NCBI RefSeq assembly: GCF_007833355.1
Contig: NZ_CP020914.1
Span: forward strand, 3,334,047-3,398,046
DNA: 64,000 bases
Reading direction: 5' to 3'
From: Denitratisoma sp. DHT3
GTDB taxonomy: Bacteria > Pseudomonadota > Gammaproteobacteria > Burkholderiales > Rhodocyclaceae
Shown piece by piece: positions 31,118 to 45,545 of the stretch (within the stretch, counting starts at the first letter, position 1; each line of letters starts with the position of its first letter). The notes under the pieces were generated by a model. It searched no databases. It saw only the letters and a program-made list of their open reading frames with translations, and was not told where the DNA came from. A program made the position numbers and the translations under genes.

Positions 31118-32505
31118 GCATCCGTCCCGGCCGCCTGGGCGCGCAGGCCATCGAGGCGCTGGCGGGCGGTGCGGATCTGGCCGTCCAGGTTGTCCGCCAT
31201 TTCCTGCAATAGATCGCGATGCTGGCGACGGGCCATGCGCGCGGCCAGGAACAGTTCGTAGAGCGGCGAGCCGAACAGCCGGTTGAGCTCGCCCTGGATT
31301 TCGGCCAGGCGCCGCCGCAGTCGTTCCACCTGCCGCGCCAGACTGTCGCTGTCGGTTTGCTCGGGGGCGGCATCGGGTCGGCCTTCTTCCCAGAGCGCCA
31401 GCACTTCCCGCAGCCCGCTTTCGTCGTTGTCCCGATAGGCCCGGTTGGCCTCGACCATCAAGCGGGTGCGCCAGTGCCGCTCCTCCTCGCTGCCGGCCCG
31501 GTCCGGATGGATTTTCTGCGCCACCTGGCGGAACAGTTTCTTCAGGTTTCCGGACGGCTTGAAATGGCGCGGGGCCTCGCCGGCGGCCTCTTCATAGCGG
31601 GCCTGTTCGCGGCGGCTGCCTTGCGCGCGAACTTCCGCCTGCCGCGCTTCCTGGCGGGCACGTTCGCTCTTGGGCGCGCGGGCCGCCAGTTCCGTGGCGA
31701 TGCGTGCCTGCAGGTGATCCAGTTCGACCATCCGGGTGCCGATCAGATCGTGGTAGCGATGGGTGAATTCGGCCAGTTCCGCCCGTGCGGTGGCCAGTTC
31801 CAGCTCCAGGTCGGGAATGCTGCGGGTCAGCGCCTCCAGTTCGGCGCGCAGCCGGCTGGTTTCGTCGGTCAGCACGAGGGCGCCGAAGACCATGCCTTCG
31901 CGCGGCATGCTCAGCCGGATCACCCGGCTGGCCGGCAGCGCCTGGACTTCAGGCGGCAGATGCTCCGCGCCGAGCAACAGCAGGCAGTCGGCGCTGCCTT
32001 GATGGAAGGCCAGGGCGCGCCGGGCCGGCACCACGCGGACGGGAAACAGATGCGGCACGGCGGGCGGCCAGGGCGCCCGGTTGTCGTTGCTGGCGCACCA
32101 GTCCAGGATCTGCTGCCAATCGTCGGCCAGCCGCGCGATGCGCGCCCGCTCCTCGTCCCAGGCGGCGCCGAAGGCGTCTTCCTCGTCGCAACGGGTGAGC
32201 CGGCTCTTGAGCAGGGCGAGGCTGGCGCGCAGCGTGATCGGCGCGACGAAATCGGCCCCCGGCAGGACCAGGCAGAGCGGGCGGATCGCCAGATCCAGGG
32301 CATTGGATAGGTCCGCCAGCAAGGTGTCGTCCGGGGTCACCAGCAGCAGTCTGCGGTTTTCCGCCAGGGCCAGGGCGCACAGTTCCGCCAGGGCTTCGGC
32401 CACCTGTTCCGGCGCCGTGGCCGCGAAGGGGCGACCTCCTGCGGCGACGGCGGCACTCCGGGACCACCATCGGTGGGCGAGATCGGCGGCGGGATTGAGA
32501 CTCAT
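31114..32505 (-). CDS. J-domain-containing coiled-coil protein
   Basis: A 463-residue soluble protein. Residues 1 to about 215 form an unrecognised globular part. A charged coiled-coil (about 220-300, rich in RARQEARQAEVRAQ-like sequence) follows. Then comes a J-like domain, LKKLFRQVAQKIHPDRAG, with the HPD triad near residue 332 and NRAYRDND in its last helix. A final coiled-coil ends the protein. HPD should let it stimulate a DnaK-type Hsp70; the client is unknown. It lacks the Gly/Phe and zinc regions of DnaJ. Tail-to-tail with the Sel1-repeat gene. The N-terminal function is unknown. Confidence 0.75.
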   Translation of the reverse strand: MSLNPAADLAHRWWSRSAAVAAGGRPFAATAPEQVAEALAELCALALAENRRLLLVTPDDTLLADLSNALDLAIRPLCLVLPGADFVAPITLRASLALLKSRLTRCDEEDAFGAAWDEERARIARLADDWQQILDWCASNDNRAPWPPAVPHLFPVRVVPARRALAFHQGSADCLLLLGAEHLPPEVQALPASRVIRLSMPREGMVFGALVLTDETSRLRAELEALTRSIPDLELELATARAELAEFTHRYHDLIGTRMVELDHLQARIATELAARAPKSERARQEARQAEVRAQGSRREQARYEEAAGEAPRHFKPSGNLKKLFRQVAQKIHPDRAGSEEERHWRTRLMVEANRAYRDNDESGLREVLALWEEGRPDAAPEQTDSDSLARQVERLRRRLAEIQGELNRLFGSPLYELFLAARMARRQHRDLLQEMADNLDGQIRTARQRLDGLRAQAAGTDA

Positions 32506-32630
32506 GGGCCGCCGATTCTAGCAGTGTGCAAATCTCATTCCGGATGTCGGCACGATGGCGCCGATGCCTTGCCCAGACGGGGTGGCAGCGCTAAAGTGCG
32601 GCCTTCGCTTCGCATTCCGGGAGTCCTTGC

Positions 32631-33236
32631 GTGTTTTCGATCCTTCAGGCCGCCGGTTGGCCGATCTGGTTCTTGTTGCTGGCATCCGTCATTTCCGTCG
32701 CCCTGATCATCGAGCGGGCCATGTCCCTGCGCCGCGGCAAGATCGTGCCGCCCGGCCTGCTGCAGGCGGTCGTCGGCGAATACCGCCAGAGCGGCGACGG
32801 CGAGGCGATCGCCGCCCGGCTGGAGACGCATTCCCCGCTGGGGCGGGTCTTCGCCGCCGGCTTGCGCAACGTCAAGAGTTCCCGCGAGATCATGAAGGAG
32901 TCCATCGAGGAAGCCGGCCGCGCCGCCGCCCATGAGCTGGAGCACTTCCTCACCACCCTCGGCACCATTGCCTCGATCTCCCCGCTGATGGGTCTGTTCG
33001 GCACCGTAGTCGGCATGATCGAGATTTTCGGTTCCGCCACGGGCGGCGGCAGCAATCCCCAGCAGCTGGCCCACGGCATTTCGGTGGCGCTCTACAACAC
33101 CGGCTTCGGTCTGCTGATCGCCATTCCGGCGATGATCTTCTATCGCCATTTCCGCGCCCTGGTGGACGGCTTCCTGGTGGAAATGGAGTGGCAGGCGGTG
33201 AAGCTGGTGGAACTGCTCCACGAGGAGCGCAAATGA
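32631..33236 (+). CDS. exbB: ExbB/TolQ/MotA-family proton channel subunit
   Basis: A 201-residue inner-membrane protein starting at GTG 32631 after GGGAG. Three TM segments fit the family: about residues 9-29, 112-135 and 152-175, with the conserved GLFGTVVGMIEIF and GISVALYNTGFGLLIAIPAM. With ExbD it forms the proton-driven motor that energises TonB or, in some operons, Tol. No tonB or tol gene is adjacent. exbD starts 22 bp later. Confidence 0.92.
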   Translation: MFSILQAAGWPIWFLLLASVISVALIIERAMSLRRGKIVPPGLLQAVVGEYRQSGDGEAIAARLETHSPLGRVFAAGLRNVKSSREIMKESIEEAGRAAAHELEHFLTTLGTIASISPLMGLFGTVVGMIEIFGSATGGGSNPQQLAHGISVALYNTGFGLLIAIPAMIFYRHFRALVDGFLVEMEWQAVKLVELLHEERK

Positions 33237-33258
33237 TGCCGGCGCAGCGGGGGCGGCG

Positions 33259-33678
33259 ATGAACTTCCGGCGCGGATACAGCCGCGAGGAGCCGGAGATC
33301 AATCTGATCCCAATGATCGACGTACTCCTGGTGATCCTGATCTTTCTGATGGTCACCACCAGCTATTCCAAGTTTTCCGGCCTGGAGATCAACCTGCCCA
33401 CCGCCGATGCGCCGGCCGCCAAGGAGCCGCCGGCGGAGATCGACGTCGCGGTCAGCGCGAGCGGCGAGGTGATGGTCAACAAGAGCGCGGTGGGCGGCGG
33501 CGACATCGATGCCATCGTCACCGCCATGAAGCGCGCCGCCGGGACGGGCAAGGAGCCTCTGGTGGTCATCAGCGCCGACGCCAAGGCCACCCATCAGCGC
33601 GTGGTGGATGTGATGCAGGCGGCCCAGCAGGCCGGCCTGCCCCACATTTCCTTCGCCACCCAACAGACCAAGCCCTGA
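33259..33678 (+). CDS. exbD: ExbD/TolR-family biopolymer transport protein
   Basis: A 139-residue protein with a short cytoplasmic N-terminus, one TM helix (about 17-36) containing the conserved proton-path Asp in INLIPMIDVLLVILIFLM, and a periplasmic domain ending FATQQTKP. It partners the ExbB encoded immediately upstream. lpxK starts 1 bp after its stop, so exbBD and the lipid A/KDO genes probably share a transcript. Confidence 0.92.
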   Translation: MNFRRGYSREEPEINLIPMIDVLLVILIFLMVTTSYSKFSGLEINLPTADAPAAKEPPAEIDVAVSASGEVMVNKSAVGGGDIDAIVTAMKRAAGTGKEPLVVISADAKATHQRVVDVMQAAQQAGLPHISFATQQTKP

Positions 33679-33679
33679 G

Positions 33680-34705
33680 ATGCCGGCCGCGCCGCGCACG
33701 CCAGGCGGCTCCGGGCTGGTCGAGGCCTGGCGTTCGAGGGGGCCGGCGGCCTGTCTGCTGCTGCCCCTGGGATTGGCGTTCGCCGGCCTCGCCGCGCTGC
33801 GCCGCCGGCTCTACCGCTGGGGCCTGTTGCGCAGCGAGCGCCTGCCGGTGCCGGTGGTGGTGGTGGGCAACATCATCGCCGGCGGCGCCGGCAAGACGCC
33901 GCTGACCCTGTACCTGGCGCAACGCTTGCGGGAGCTGGGGCGCCGGCCGGGGATCGTCAGTCGCGGCTACGGCGGGGATGGCGCGGTGGTGGAGGTGCGG
34001 CGCGACAGCGCACCCGACGAGGTGGGCGACGAGCCGGTACTGATGAAACGCCGCTTCGCCGGTCCGGTGTTCGTCGGCCGGCGCCGGGCGGCGGCGGCGC
34101 GGGCGCTGCTGGCGGCGTATCCGGACTGCGACCTGATCCTCTGCGACGACGGGCTACAGCATTACGCCCTGGCCCGCGATGTGGAAATCGCCGTGATGGA
34201 TCGCCGCGGCCTGATGAATGGCTGGCCACTGCCGGCCGGGCCGCTGCGGGAGCCGCCGGGGAGATTGCGGGAAGTCCAGCTTCTGGTGGCCCATGGTCTC
34301 GCCGCACCGCCGGATTGCGGCGTGCCACTGTGCGCGATGACGCTGGCGGGCAGCCGCTTCGTCCGCCTCGGCGATCCCGCGCAGCATTGCGACAGTGCCG
34401 CGCTGACGGGGTCGCGGCTGCACGCGGTGGCCGGCCTCGGCGAGCCGCAGCGGTTCTTCGATCACCTGGCGGCGCTGGGGCTGTCCTGCGCGCCGCACGC
34501 CTTTCCCGACCATCATCGTTATGTCGCCGCCGATCTGGATTTCAGCGGCGACGCGATCCTGACCACGGAAAAGGATGCAGTAAAATTTCCCGCCTCCCTC
34601 CCCCTCCCGGTCTGGATATTGCCGGTGGAGGCCAAACTCGAACCCGATCCGGCCCCGTGGGTGCTGGACTTACTGGAGACGGCCCATGGACGCCCGCCTG
34701 CTTGA
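33680..34705 (+). CDS. lpxK: Tetraacyldisaccharide 4'-kinase
   Basis: A 341-residue inner-membrane kinase that phosphorylates the lipid A precursor at the 4' position. Seen: an N-terminal hydrophobic membrane segment ([20 protein letters not shown], about 22-41), the P-loop [12 protein letters not shown] near residue 61, RGYGG, DDGLQHY and, near the C-terminus, the TTEKDAVKF motif. The ATG follows the exbD stop by 1 bp. Its 3' end overlaps the small Trm112-like gene by 20 bp. Confidence 0.95.
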   Translation: MPAAPRTPGGSGLVEAWRSRGPAACLLLPLGLAFAGLAALRRRLYRWGLLRSERLPVPVVVVGNIIAGGAGKTPLTLYLAQRLRELGRRPGIVSRGYGGDGAVVEVRRDSAPDEVGDEPVLMKRRFAGPVFVGRRRAAAARALLAAYPDCDLILCDDGLQHYALARDVEIAVMDRRGLMNGWPLPAGPLREPPGRLREVQLLVAHGLAAPPDCGVPLCAMTLAGSRFVRLGDPAQHCDSAALTGSRLHAVAGLGEPQRFFDHLAALGLSCAPHAFPDHHRYVAADLDFSGDAILTTEKDAVKFPASLPLPVWILPVEAKLEPDPAPWVLDLLETAHGRPPA

Positions 34706-34862
34706 AATCCTCGTCTGCCCTCTGTGCAAGGGCCCCCTCGACTACCGCAAGAGCCGCTCGGAACTGGTGTGCAAGCCCTGCCGCCTGGCCTACCCCGTGA
34801 AGGACGACATTCCGGTGATGCTGGAGGGCGAGGCCCGTCAACTGTCGGCCGACGAAGAGTGA
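34686..34862 (+). CDS. Small Trm112-family protein (YcaR-like)
   Basis: A 58-residue ORF starting [16 protein letters not shown] and ending SADEE. Two Cys pairs, CPLC and CKPC, form the zinc-knuckle-like fold of Trm112/YcaR proteins, which sit between lpxK and kdsB in many proteobacteria. The YcaR function is not well defined; homologues elsewhere activate methyltransferases. It overlaps lpxK by 20 bp, and kdsB starts 2 bp after its stop, so translation is coupled across all three. Confidence 0.9.
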   Translation: MDARLLEILVCPLCKGPLDYRKSRSELVCKPCRLAYPVKDDIPVMLEGEARQLSADEE

Positions 34863-34864
34863 GT

Positions 34865-35656
34865 ATGGGACGGGGGGCGGGGGGAAGGTTCAGAGTAATC
34901 ATCCCCGCCCGCTACGCCTCGACCCGTCTGCCCGGCAAGCCGCTCGCCGACATCGCCGGGCGGCCCATGGTGGTGCGGGTCGTCGAGGCGGCGTTGAAGA
35001 GCGGCGCCGACGGGGTCTGGGTCGCCACCGACGACGAGCGGGTGTTCGATGCCGTGACGGCCCACGGCCATCCGGCGTTGATGACCGCCAGCGATCATCC
35101 CAGCGGCACCGATCGGATCGCCGAGGCGGCGCGGCAACTGGGCTGGGGCGCGGACGAGATCGTGGTCAACGTGCAGGGCGACGAGCCGCTGATCGATCCC
35201 GCCCTGGTGGCACGGGTAGCCGAGGCGCTGGCCGCCGATCCGGGGGCTGCGATCGCCACCGCCTGCCATCCGATCCGGCAGGTGGACGAGTTCTTCAATC
35301 CCAACGTGGTCAAGGTGGTGCTGGATGCCGCCGGTCGGGCGCATTACTTTTCCCGGGCGCCGATCCCCTATGCCCGCGATGCCTTCGCCCGGCGCCGCGA
35401 TGTCCTGCCGGCGGATTTCCCGGCGCAGCGCCATATCGGCCTGTATGCCTACCGGGTCTCCTTTCTCCAGCGTTACGGCCAGTTGCCGCCGGCACCGACC
35501 GAGCAGTGGGAGTCGCTGGAACAATTGCGCGCGCTCTGGCACGGTTATCCGATCCGGGTCGTGGTCTGCGAACAGGCGCCGCCGGCCGGCGTGGATACCC
35601 CGGAGGACCTGGAGCGGGTGCGGCTCGCGTTTGACCCGGCCGGCAATTGCCGGTAA
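34865..35656 (+). CDS. kdsB: 3-deoxy-manno-octulosonate cytidylyltransferase (CMP-KDO synthetase)
   Basis: I start at ATG 34865 ([19 protein letters not shown]), giving 263 residues; the open frame extends back over the Trm112-like gene. The enzyme activates KDO with CTP for lipopolysaccharide core synthesis. Seen: [43 protein letters not shown] and HIGLYAYR. Cytosolic. It fits the lpxK-ycaR-kdsB arrangement of Gram-negative bacteria. Confidence 0.96.
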   Translation: MGRGAGGRFRVIIPARYASTRLPGKPLADIAGRPMVVRVVEAALKSGADGVWVATDDERVFDAVTAHGHPALMTASDHPSGTDRIAEAARQLGWGADEIVVNVQGDEPLIDPALVARVAEALAADPGAAIATACHPIRQVDEFFNPNVVKVVLDAAGRAHYFSRAPIPYARDAFARRRDVLPADFPAQRHIGLYAYRVSFLQRYGQLPPAPTEQWESLEQLRALWHGYPIRVVVCEQAPPAGVDTPEDLERVRLAFDPAGNCR

Positions 35657-36352
<696 letters not shown>

Positions 36353-36376
36353 ATGTCGATCCAAGGAGGTGGCACC

Positions 36377-37636
36377 ATGTCGGCGAAGAATGCGTTTTAT
36401 GCACAATCCGGTGGTGTCACTTCTGTCATCAACACCACCGCCTGCGCCGTCATCGAAACGGCCCGGGCTCACCCCCAGCGGATCGGCAAGGTCCTCGCCG
36501 GCCGCAACGGCATCATCGGCGCGTTGGCCGAGGACCTGATCGACACCTCGTGGGAAAGCGCCGACGACATCCGGCGCCTGCGCCATACACCGGGGGGCGC
36601 CTTTGGTTCCTGCCGCTACAAGCTGAAAAGCCTGGACGAGCATCGTGCCCAGTACGAACGCCTGATCCAGGTGTTTCGAGCCCACGACATCGGCTACTTC
36701 TTCTACAACGGCGGCAACGATTCCATGGACACCGCCTGGAAGGTCTCCCAGATCGGCGAGCAACTGGGATATCCGGTGGTCTGCGTGGGTATTCCCAAGA
36801 CCGTCGACAACGACCTGCCGATCACCGACAACTGCCCCGGGTTCGGCTCGGTGGCCAAGTACGTGGCGACGTCGATGCGGGAGGCCGGCTTCGACGTGCT
36901 CTCCATGGCCAAGACCTCCACCAAGATCTTCGTGCTCGAAGTGATGGGCCGTCACGCCGGCTGGATCACCGCCGCCTGCGGCCTGGCGGCGGAGACCGAG
37001 GGCGAGGCGCCGCACCTGTTGCTGTTCCCGGAAGTCCCCTTCGACGAGCGCGCCTTCATTGCCCGCGTCGAGGATTGCGTGGCGCGCCATGGCTATTGCT
37101 GCATCGGCGTCTCCGAGGGCCTGCTCGACCAGCATGGCAAGCTGATGGCCGAGGCCGGCGGCAGCGACGCCTTCGGTCACAGCCAACTGGGCGGCGTGGG
37201 GCAGGTGATCGCGCAACTGATCAAGGACCGCACCGGGTTCAAGTATCACTGGGCGCTGGCGGACTACCTGCAGCGCAGCGCCCGCCACATCGCCTCGGCC
37301 ACCGACGTGGAGCAGGCCTACGCGGTGGGCAAGGCGGCCGTGGAACTGGCGCTGGCCGGGCGCAACGCGGTGATGCCGGCGATCCTGCGGGTTTCGGATG
37401 CGCCCTACCGTTGGGAAATCGGCGTGGCCAACCTGAAGGACGTGGCCAACGTGGAAAAGAAGATGCCCAGTGAATTCATCAGCACCGACGGTTTCGGCAT
37501 CACCGATGCCTGTCGTGCCTACCTCAAGCCCCTGATCGCCGGCGAGGAGCCGCCGCCGTATCGGGACGGTCTGCCGGATTACGTCCGGCTCAAGAATGTC
37601 GGCGTGGAGAAGAAGCTAGAAGAATTCGAGATTTGA
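36377..37636 (+). CDS. pfp: Pyrophosphate-dependent 6-phosphofructokinase
   Basis: I start at ATG 36377 (MSAKNAFYAQSGGVTSV), because a perfect AAGGAGG lies 7 nt upstream; the open frame begins 8 codons earlier. The protein has 419 residues. PPi rather than ATP use is inferred from the GGNDS motif (Asp where ATP enzymes have the GGDGS Gly) and from the Lys of GIPKTVDND. MGRHAGW and the sugar-binding region are intact. The enzyme interconverts fructose 6-phosphate and fructose 1,6-bisphosphate reversibly with PPi, serving both glycolysis and gluconeogenesis. hppA follows by 93 bp. Confidence 0.93.
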   Translation: MSAKNAFYAQSGGVTSVINTTACAVIETARAHPQRIGKVLAGRNGIIGALAEDLIDTSWESADDIRRLRHTPGGAFGSCRYKLKSLDEHRAQYERLIQVFRAHDIGYFFYNGGNDSMDTAWKVSQIGEQLGYPVVCVGIPKTVDNDLPITDNCPGFGSVAKYVATSMREAGFDVLSMAKTSTKIFVLEVMGRHAGWITAACGLAAETEGEAPHLLLFPEVPFDERAFIARVEDCVARHGYCCIGVSEGLLDQHGKLMAEAGGSDAFGHSQLGGVGQVIAQLIKDRTGFKYHWALADYLQRSARHIASATDVEQAYAVGKAAVELALAGRNAVMPAILRVSDAPYRWEIGVANLKDVANVEKKMPSEFISTDGFGITDACRAYLKPLIAGEEPPPYRDGLPDYVRLKNVGVEKKLEEFEI

Positions 37637-37729
37637 GCAATCGTCGAGCAAGGGTCTTCGCATCCTGCGGGGGCCGGCAATAGGGAGGCGGCCCGTAGCC
37701 GTCGAATTCAGAAACAAGAGGAGCAGTGC

Positions 37730-39805
<2,076 letters not shown>

Positions 39806-39842
39806 TACCGCTTCGGCGGCGACTCCGGTCGCCGCCATCGGA

Positions 39843-39883
39843 CAAGCAAAAAGGCCAGACGCGATGTCTGGCCTTTTTGCTTG
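39843..39883. terminator. Bidirectional terminator between hppA and aceA
   Basis: Perfect 18-bp arms (39843-39860 and 39866-39883) around the loop GCGAT. The stem starts CAAGCAAAAAGGCC, so A-runs on the left and T-runs on the right give U-tracts on both strands. It serves convergent hppA (+) and aceA (-). Confidence 0.95.
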
Positions 39884-39898
39884 GTGCCGCGACGGTGC

Positions 39899-41209
39899 TC
39901 AGTGGAACTGCTCTTCTTCGGTGGAACCGGTCAGGGCGGTCACCGAGGACTTGCCACCCTGGATCACCGTGGTCACGTCGTCGAAGTAGCCGGCGCCGAC
40001 TTCCTGCTGGTGGGAGACGAAGGTATAGCCTTGGTCGCGGGCGGCGAATTCGGGTTCCTGGACCATGTCCACGTAGTGCATCATGCCGGCGCCGCGGGCG
40101 TAAGCGTGGGCGAACTGGAAGGTGTTGTACCAGTTGATGTGGATGCCCGCCAGGGTGATGAACTGGTACTTGTAGCCCATGGCCGAGAGCTCGTCCTGGA
40201 ACTTGGCGATGGTGATGTCGTCCAGGTTCTTCTTCCAGTTGAAGGAGGGCGAGCAGTTGTAGGACAGCAGCTTGCCCGGGCACTCCTTGAGCACGGCCTG
40301 GGCGAACTCGCGGGCGAAGCCCAGGTCGGGGGTGCCGGTTTCGCACCACACCAGATCGGCGTAGGGCGCGTAGGCGACGCCGCGGCTGATGGCCTGTTCC
40401 AGACCGTTCTTGACGCGGTAGAAGCCTTCCTGGGTACGCTCGCCGGTGAGGAAGGGCTTGTCGTTGTCGTCGCAATCCGAAGTCAGCAGGTTGGCGGCTT
40501 CGGCATCGGTACGGGCCAGTACGATGGTGGGCACGCCCATCACGTCGGCGGCGAAGCGGGCAGCGATCAGTTTTTCGACGGCTTCCCGGGTCGGCACCAG
40601 CACCTTGCCGCCCATGTGGCCGCACTTCTTCACGGCGGCGAGCTGATCCTCGAAATGCACGCCGGCGGCGCCGGCGACGATCATGTTCTTCATCAGCTCG
40701 AAGGCGTTGAGCACGCCGCCAAAACCGGCTTCCGCGTCCGCCACGATGGGCAGGAAGTAGTCGACGAATTCCGGGCTGCCGGGCTCGATGCCGCGCGACC
40801 ACTGGATCTCGTCGGCGCGCTTGAAGGTGTTGTTGATGCGGCGGACCATGGTGGGGACGGAGTCGTAGGCGTACAGCGACTGGTCGGGGTACATGGTCTC
40901 GGAGGTGTTGCCGTCGGCGGCAACCTGCCAGCCGGACAGGTAGACGGCCTCGAGGCCCGCCTTGGCCTGCTGCATGGCCTGGCCCGCAGTGATCGCGCCG
41001 AAGGCATTCACGTAGCCCTTCTTGGCGCCGCCATTGATCTTTGCCCACAGCTTTTCGGCGCCGAGCTTGGCCAGCGTGTGTTCGACTTGGAGGGAGCCGC
41101 GCAGACGGACGACGTCCTCTGCCGAATATCCGCGCTTGACGCCTTTCCAGCGGGGATTCTCGGCCCAGTCCTTCTCCAGTTGGGCAATGGCTTGTTGGCG
41201 AGTGGTCAT
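39899..41209 (-). CDS. aceA: Isocitrate lyase
   Basis: A 436-residue glyoxylate-shunt enzyme that splits isocitrate into glyoxylate and succinate. Seen: [10 protein letters not shown], the catalytic loop KKCGHMGGK (Cys near residue 195), and [11 protein letters not shown]. The ATG at 41209 has AGGAG 8 nt upstream. Malate synthase is not in the window. aceA competes with icd (46235-48471) for isocitrate and would be needed for growth on the acetate imported by ActP (61068-62789). A near-perfect 28-bp palindrome about 90 bp upstream is a likely operator. Confidence 0.97.
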   Translation of the reverse strand: MTTRQQAIAQLEKDWAENPRWKGVKRGYSAEDVVRLRGSLQVEHTLAKLGAEKLWAKINGGAKKGYVNAFGAITAGQAMQQAKAGLEAVYLSGWQVAADGNTSETMYPDQSLYAYDSVPTMVRRINNTFKRADEIQWSRGIEPGSPEFVDYFLPIVADAEAGFGGVLNAFELMKNMIVAGAAGVHFEDQLAAVKKCGHMGGKVLVPTREAVEKLIAARFAADVMGVPTIVLARTDAEAANLLTSDCDDNDKPFLTGERTQEGFYRVKNGLEQAISRGVAYAPYADLVWCETGTPDLGFAREFAQAVLKECPGKLLSYNCSPSFNWKKNLDDITIAKFQDELSAMGYKYQFITLAGIHINWYNTFQFAHAYARGAGMMHYVDMVQEPEFAARDQGYTFVSHQQEVGAGYFDDVTTVIQGGKSSVTALTGSTEEEQFH

Positions 41210-41566
41210 GACGGATTCTCCTGGTCTCGATGAATTTGGGGGAAATCGGGGATCTCGACACTGGCATCCTCCGATAGGTTGGCAGTATATAGATTTATCT
41301 TATGTCTTATATAAGACTTAAGATTTAAATATTTTTCATTTGAAACATAGTGATATGCAATATTTCCCGCGATGTGAAATGTGTTTCGCTGCATGAAATA
41401 GTCCAACTTCGAGACCAGCAGTGGTACACTCCGCGCCCCTTCCCCGGCCTTCCTTCAGTCTGTCTGCCGGGATGTCGCGCAGTCTGCGCGCACTTTTCTC
41501 TTGAGCGTTTCGGCCCAGACTGGCTCGTGTCCAAGCACACGCGGGGCTGAAGCCAGGAGCATCATC
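41210..41566. other. Divergent aceA/rhlE intergenic region with an AT-rich island
   Basis: This 357-bp gap separates aceA (-) from rhlE (+). Roughly 41280-41400 is strikingly AT-rich in an otherwise GC-rich window, as expected for promoters. It contains the 28-bp palindrome listed separately. The rhlE side (about 41410-41566) is a GC-rich, C-rich leader with AGGAG 8 nt before ATG 41567. No small gene was seen. Confidence 0.7.
41297..41324. promoter_or_regulatory. 28-bp near-perfect palindrome, candidate operator for aceA
   Basis: The core GTCTTATATAAGAC (41304-41317) is a perfect 14-bp palindrome. It extends outward with ATCTTAT on the left and TTAAGAT on the right, so 13 of 14 positions per arm match across 41297-41324. 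It lies 88-115 bp upstream of the aceA start, inside the AT-rich island. Size and symmetry suit a dimeric regulator. The regulator is not identifiable from this window, and rhlE is an alternative target. Confidence 0.7.
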
Positions 41567-42883
41567 ATGAGTTTTTCCAGCCTCGGTCTTCGCGCCGAGA
41601 TTCTGAAATCCATTGCCCGCCAGGGTTATGACACCCCGACACCGATCCAGCTGCAAGCGATTCCCGTCGCCCTGCAAGGCCGTGACCTGATGGCCGCAGC
41701 ACAGACCGGCACCGGCAAGACCGCCGGTTTTACCCTGCCCATCCTGCACCGCCTGTCCGCCGATACCTCGTTGTCCGTCAAACGCTTCAAGCCGCGTGCG
41801 TTGATCCTGACGCCGACCCGCGAACTGGCGGTCCAGGTCCATGAGAGCGTGCGCACCTATGGCGCGCACCTGCCGTTGCGGGCCACCGCAATTTACGGCG
41901 GGGTCAGCATGGGGCCGCAGACCAAGGCGCTGAAAGCAGGAACCGATATCGTCGTTGCCACGCCGGGGCGCCTCCTGGACCACGTCAATGAACGCAACGC
42001 GGATCTGTCGGGCGTCGAGATCCTGGTGCTGGACGAAGCCGACCGCATGCTGGATATGGGCTTCATCCGCGACATCCGCAGGATTCTCTCGCTGCTGCCG
42101 AAAAAGAAGCAGAGCCTGCTGTTCTCCGCCACCTTCTCGGAGGAGATTCGCGGCCTGGCGCATGGACTTCTGGTGGACCCGATCAGCGTCGAGGTGGCGC
42201 GGCGCAACGCCCCGGCGGAGGCCGTGGCGCAAACCGTCTATCCGGTGGACCGGGTGCGCAAGAAGGACCTGCTGGTCAAATTGATCCAGGATCACGGCTG
42301 GCACCAGGTGCTGGTGTTTACCCGCACCAAGCACGGCGCCGACGCGCTGGCCCGGCACCTGGACAAGTCGGGCATCAGCGCCGCCGCCCTCCATGGCAAC
42401 AAGACCCAGAACGCACGCCAGCGGGCGCTCGACGATTTCAAGCGCCTCAAGGTGAATGTGCTGGTGGCGACGGACATCGCGGCGCGCGGAATCGATATCG
42501 ACCAGCTGCCGCAGGTCGTGAATTACGAGCTGCCCAACGTACCGGAGGACTATGTGCACCGGATCGGCCGCACCGGCCGGGCAGGCGCCGAGGGTGCCGC
42601 GGTGTCCCTGGTGTGCATCGATGAAGCGAAGCTGCTGCGGGATGTCGAGAAGCTGCTCAAGCGCCCGATCGAAAAGCGGGTGGAACCGGGGTTCGAGCCG
42701 GACCCGAGCATCCGGCCGGAACCGATCCAAAAACCCCGCGCGCCGCGCGCATCTCCCCGCCCCGGCGAGCCTTCCCGCAAGACTCTGGGCGCTGCGGGGC
42801 GCGCTCATCCGGCACCCGGCCGGCGCAGTGCGCCCAAGCCCGGCAACGGCGCCACCCGCCACTCGGGTACTCGCCATCACTGA
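41567..42883 (+). CDS. rhlE: DEAD-box RNA helicase RhlE
   Basis: I start at ATG 41567 ([20 protein letters not shown]), giving 438 residues. Motifs in order: Q-motif ([11 protein letters not shown]), AQTGTGKTA near residue 50, [30 protein letters not shown] and [11 protein letters not shown] basic, Pro-rich tail of about 70 residues ([15 protein letters not shown]) is typical of RhlE and binds RNA. It unwinds RNA in ribosome assembly or turnover. Its 3' end faces clpA. Confidence 0.93.
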   Translation: MSFSSLGLRAEILKSIARQGYDTPTPIQLQAIPVALQGRDLMAAAQTGTGKTAGFTLPILHRLSADTSLSVKRFKPRALILTPTRELAVQVHESVRTYGAHLPLRATAIYGGVSMGPQTKALKAGTDIVVATPGRLLDHVNERNADLSGVEILVLDEADRMLDMGFIRDIRRILSLLPKKKQSLLFSATFSEEIRGLAHGLLVDPISVEVARRNAPAEAVAQTVYPVDRVRKKDLLVKLIQDHGWHQVLVFTRTKHGADALARHLDKSGISAAALHGNKTQNARQRALDDFKRLKVNVLVATDIAARGIDIDQLPQVVNYELPNVPEDYVHRIGRTGRAGAEGAAVSLVCIDEAKLLRDVEKLLKRPIEKRVEPGFEPDPSIRPEPIQKPRAPRASPRPGEPSRKTLGAAGRAHPAPGRRSAPKPGNGATRHSGTRHH

Positions 42884-42885
42884 AA

Positions 42886-42921
42886 CGAGGGTACCGGCGA
42901 CAAATGCCGCCGGTACCCTCG
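42886..42921. terminator. 14-bp perfect hairpin between rhlE and clpA
   Basis: Arms CGAGGGTACCGGCG (42886-42899) and CGCCGGTACCCTCG (42908-42921) lie 2 bp after the rhlE stop and 9 bp before the clpA stop codon on the other strand. No T-run follows on either side, so termination may need Rho or the hairpin may simply cap both mRNAs. Confidence 0.6.
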
Positions 42922-42930
42922 CCGATGCAC

Positions 42931-45218
<2,288 letters not shown>

Positions 45219-45222
<4 letters not shown>

Positions 45223-45545
45223 TTCACTTCCTCCATCACACAGGCTAGTGGATGTTGATGTTGACGGGCAAATGCGGTGACGCGTTCAACTTTCGTGGCG
45301 GCCACATCGTGCGGATAGACGCCGCAAACGCCTTTTCCTTCACGGTGCACCTTGAGCATGACGACGGTGGCCATTTCACGGTTCATGGCGAAAAATCTCT
45401 CCAGCACGACAATCACGAAATCCATCGGCGTGAAATCGTCGTTGAGCAGAGACACGCGATAGAGCGGCGGGGGCTTGACGCGAATCTTCTCGGGTTCGAG
45501 AGCTGTATTGCTCTCCCTCCCGGAACTTTCCTTCTTTGATGGCAT
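45219..45545 (-). CDS. clpS: ATP-dependent Clp protease adaptor ClpS
   Basis: A 108-residue N-end-rule adaptor that delivers proteins with destabilising N-termini to ClpA. Seen: a flexible N-terminal extension, then [19 protein letters not shown] (the NDDxTPM motif near residues 35-41), [15 protein letters not shown] and the conserved [18 protein letters not shown] end. It is coupled to clpA by a 4-bp overlap. Cytosolic. Confidence 0.96.

Noticed and set aside
36353-36376. Upstream ATG (36353) as the pfp start
   Set aside because: It overlaps the ribosome site of the downstream ATG 36377, which has an ideal AAGGAGG spacing and gives the family-typical N-terminus.
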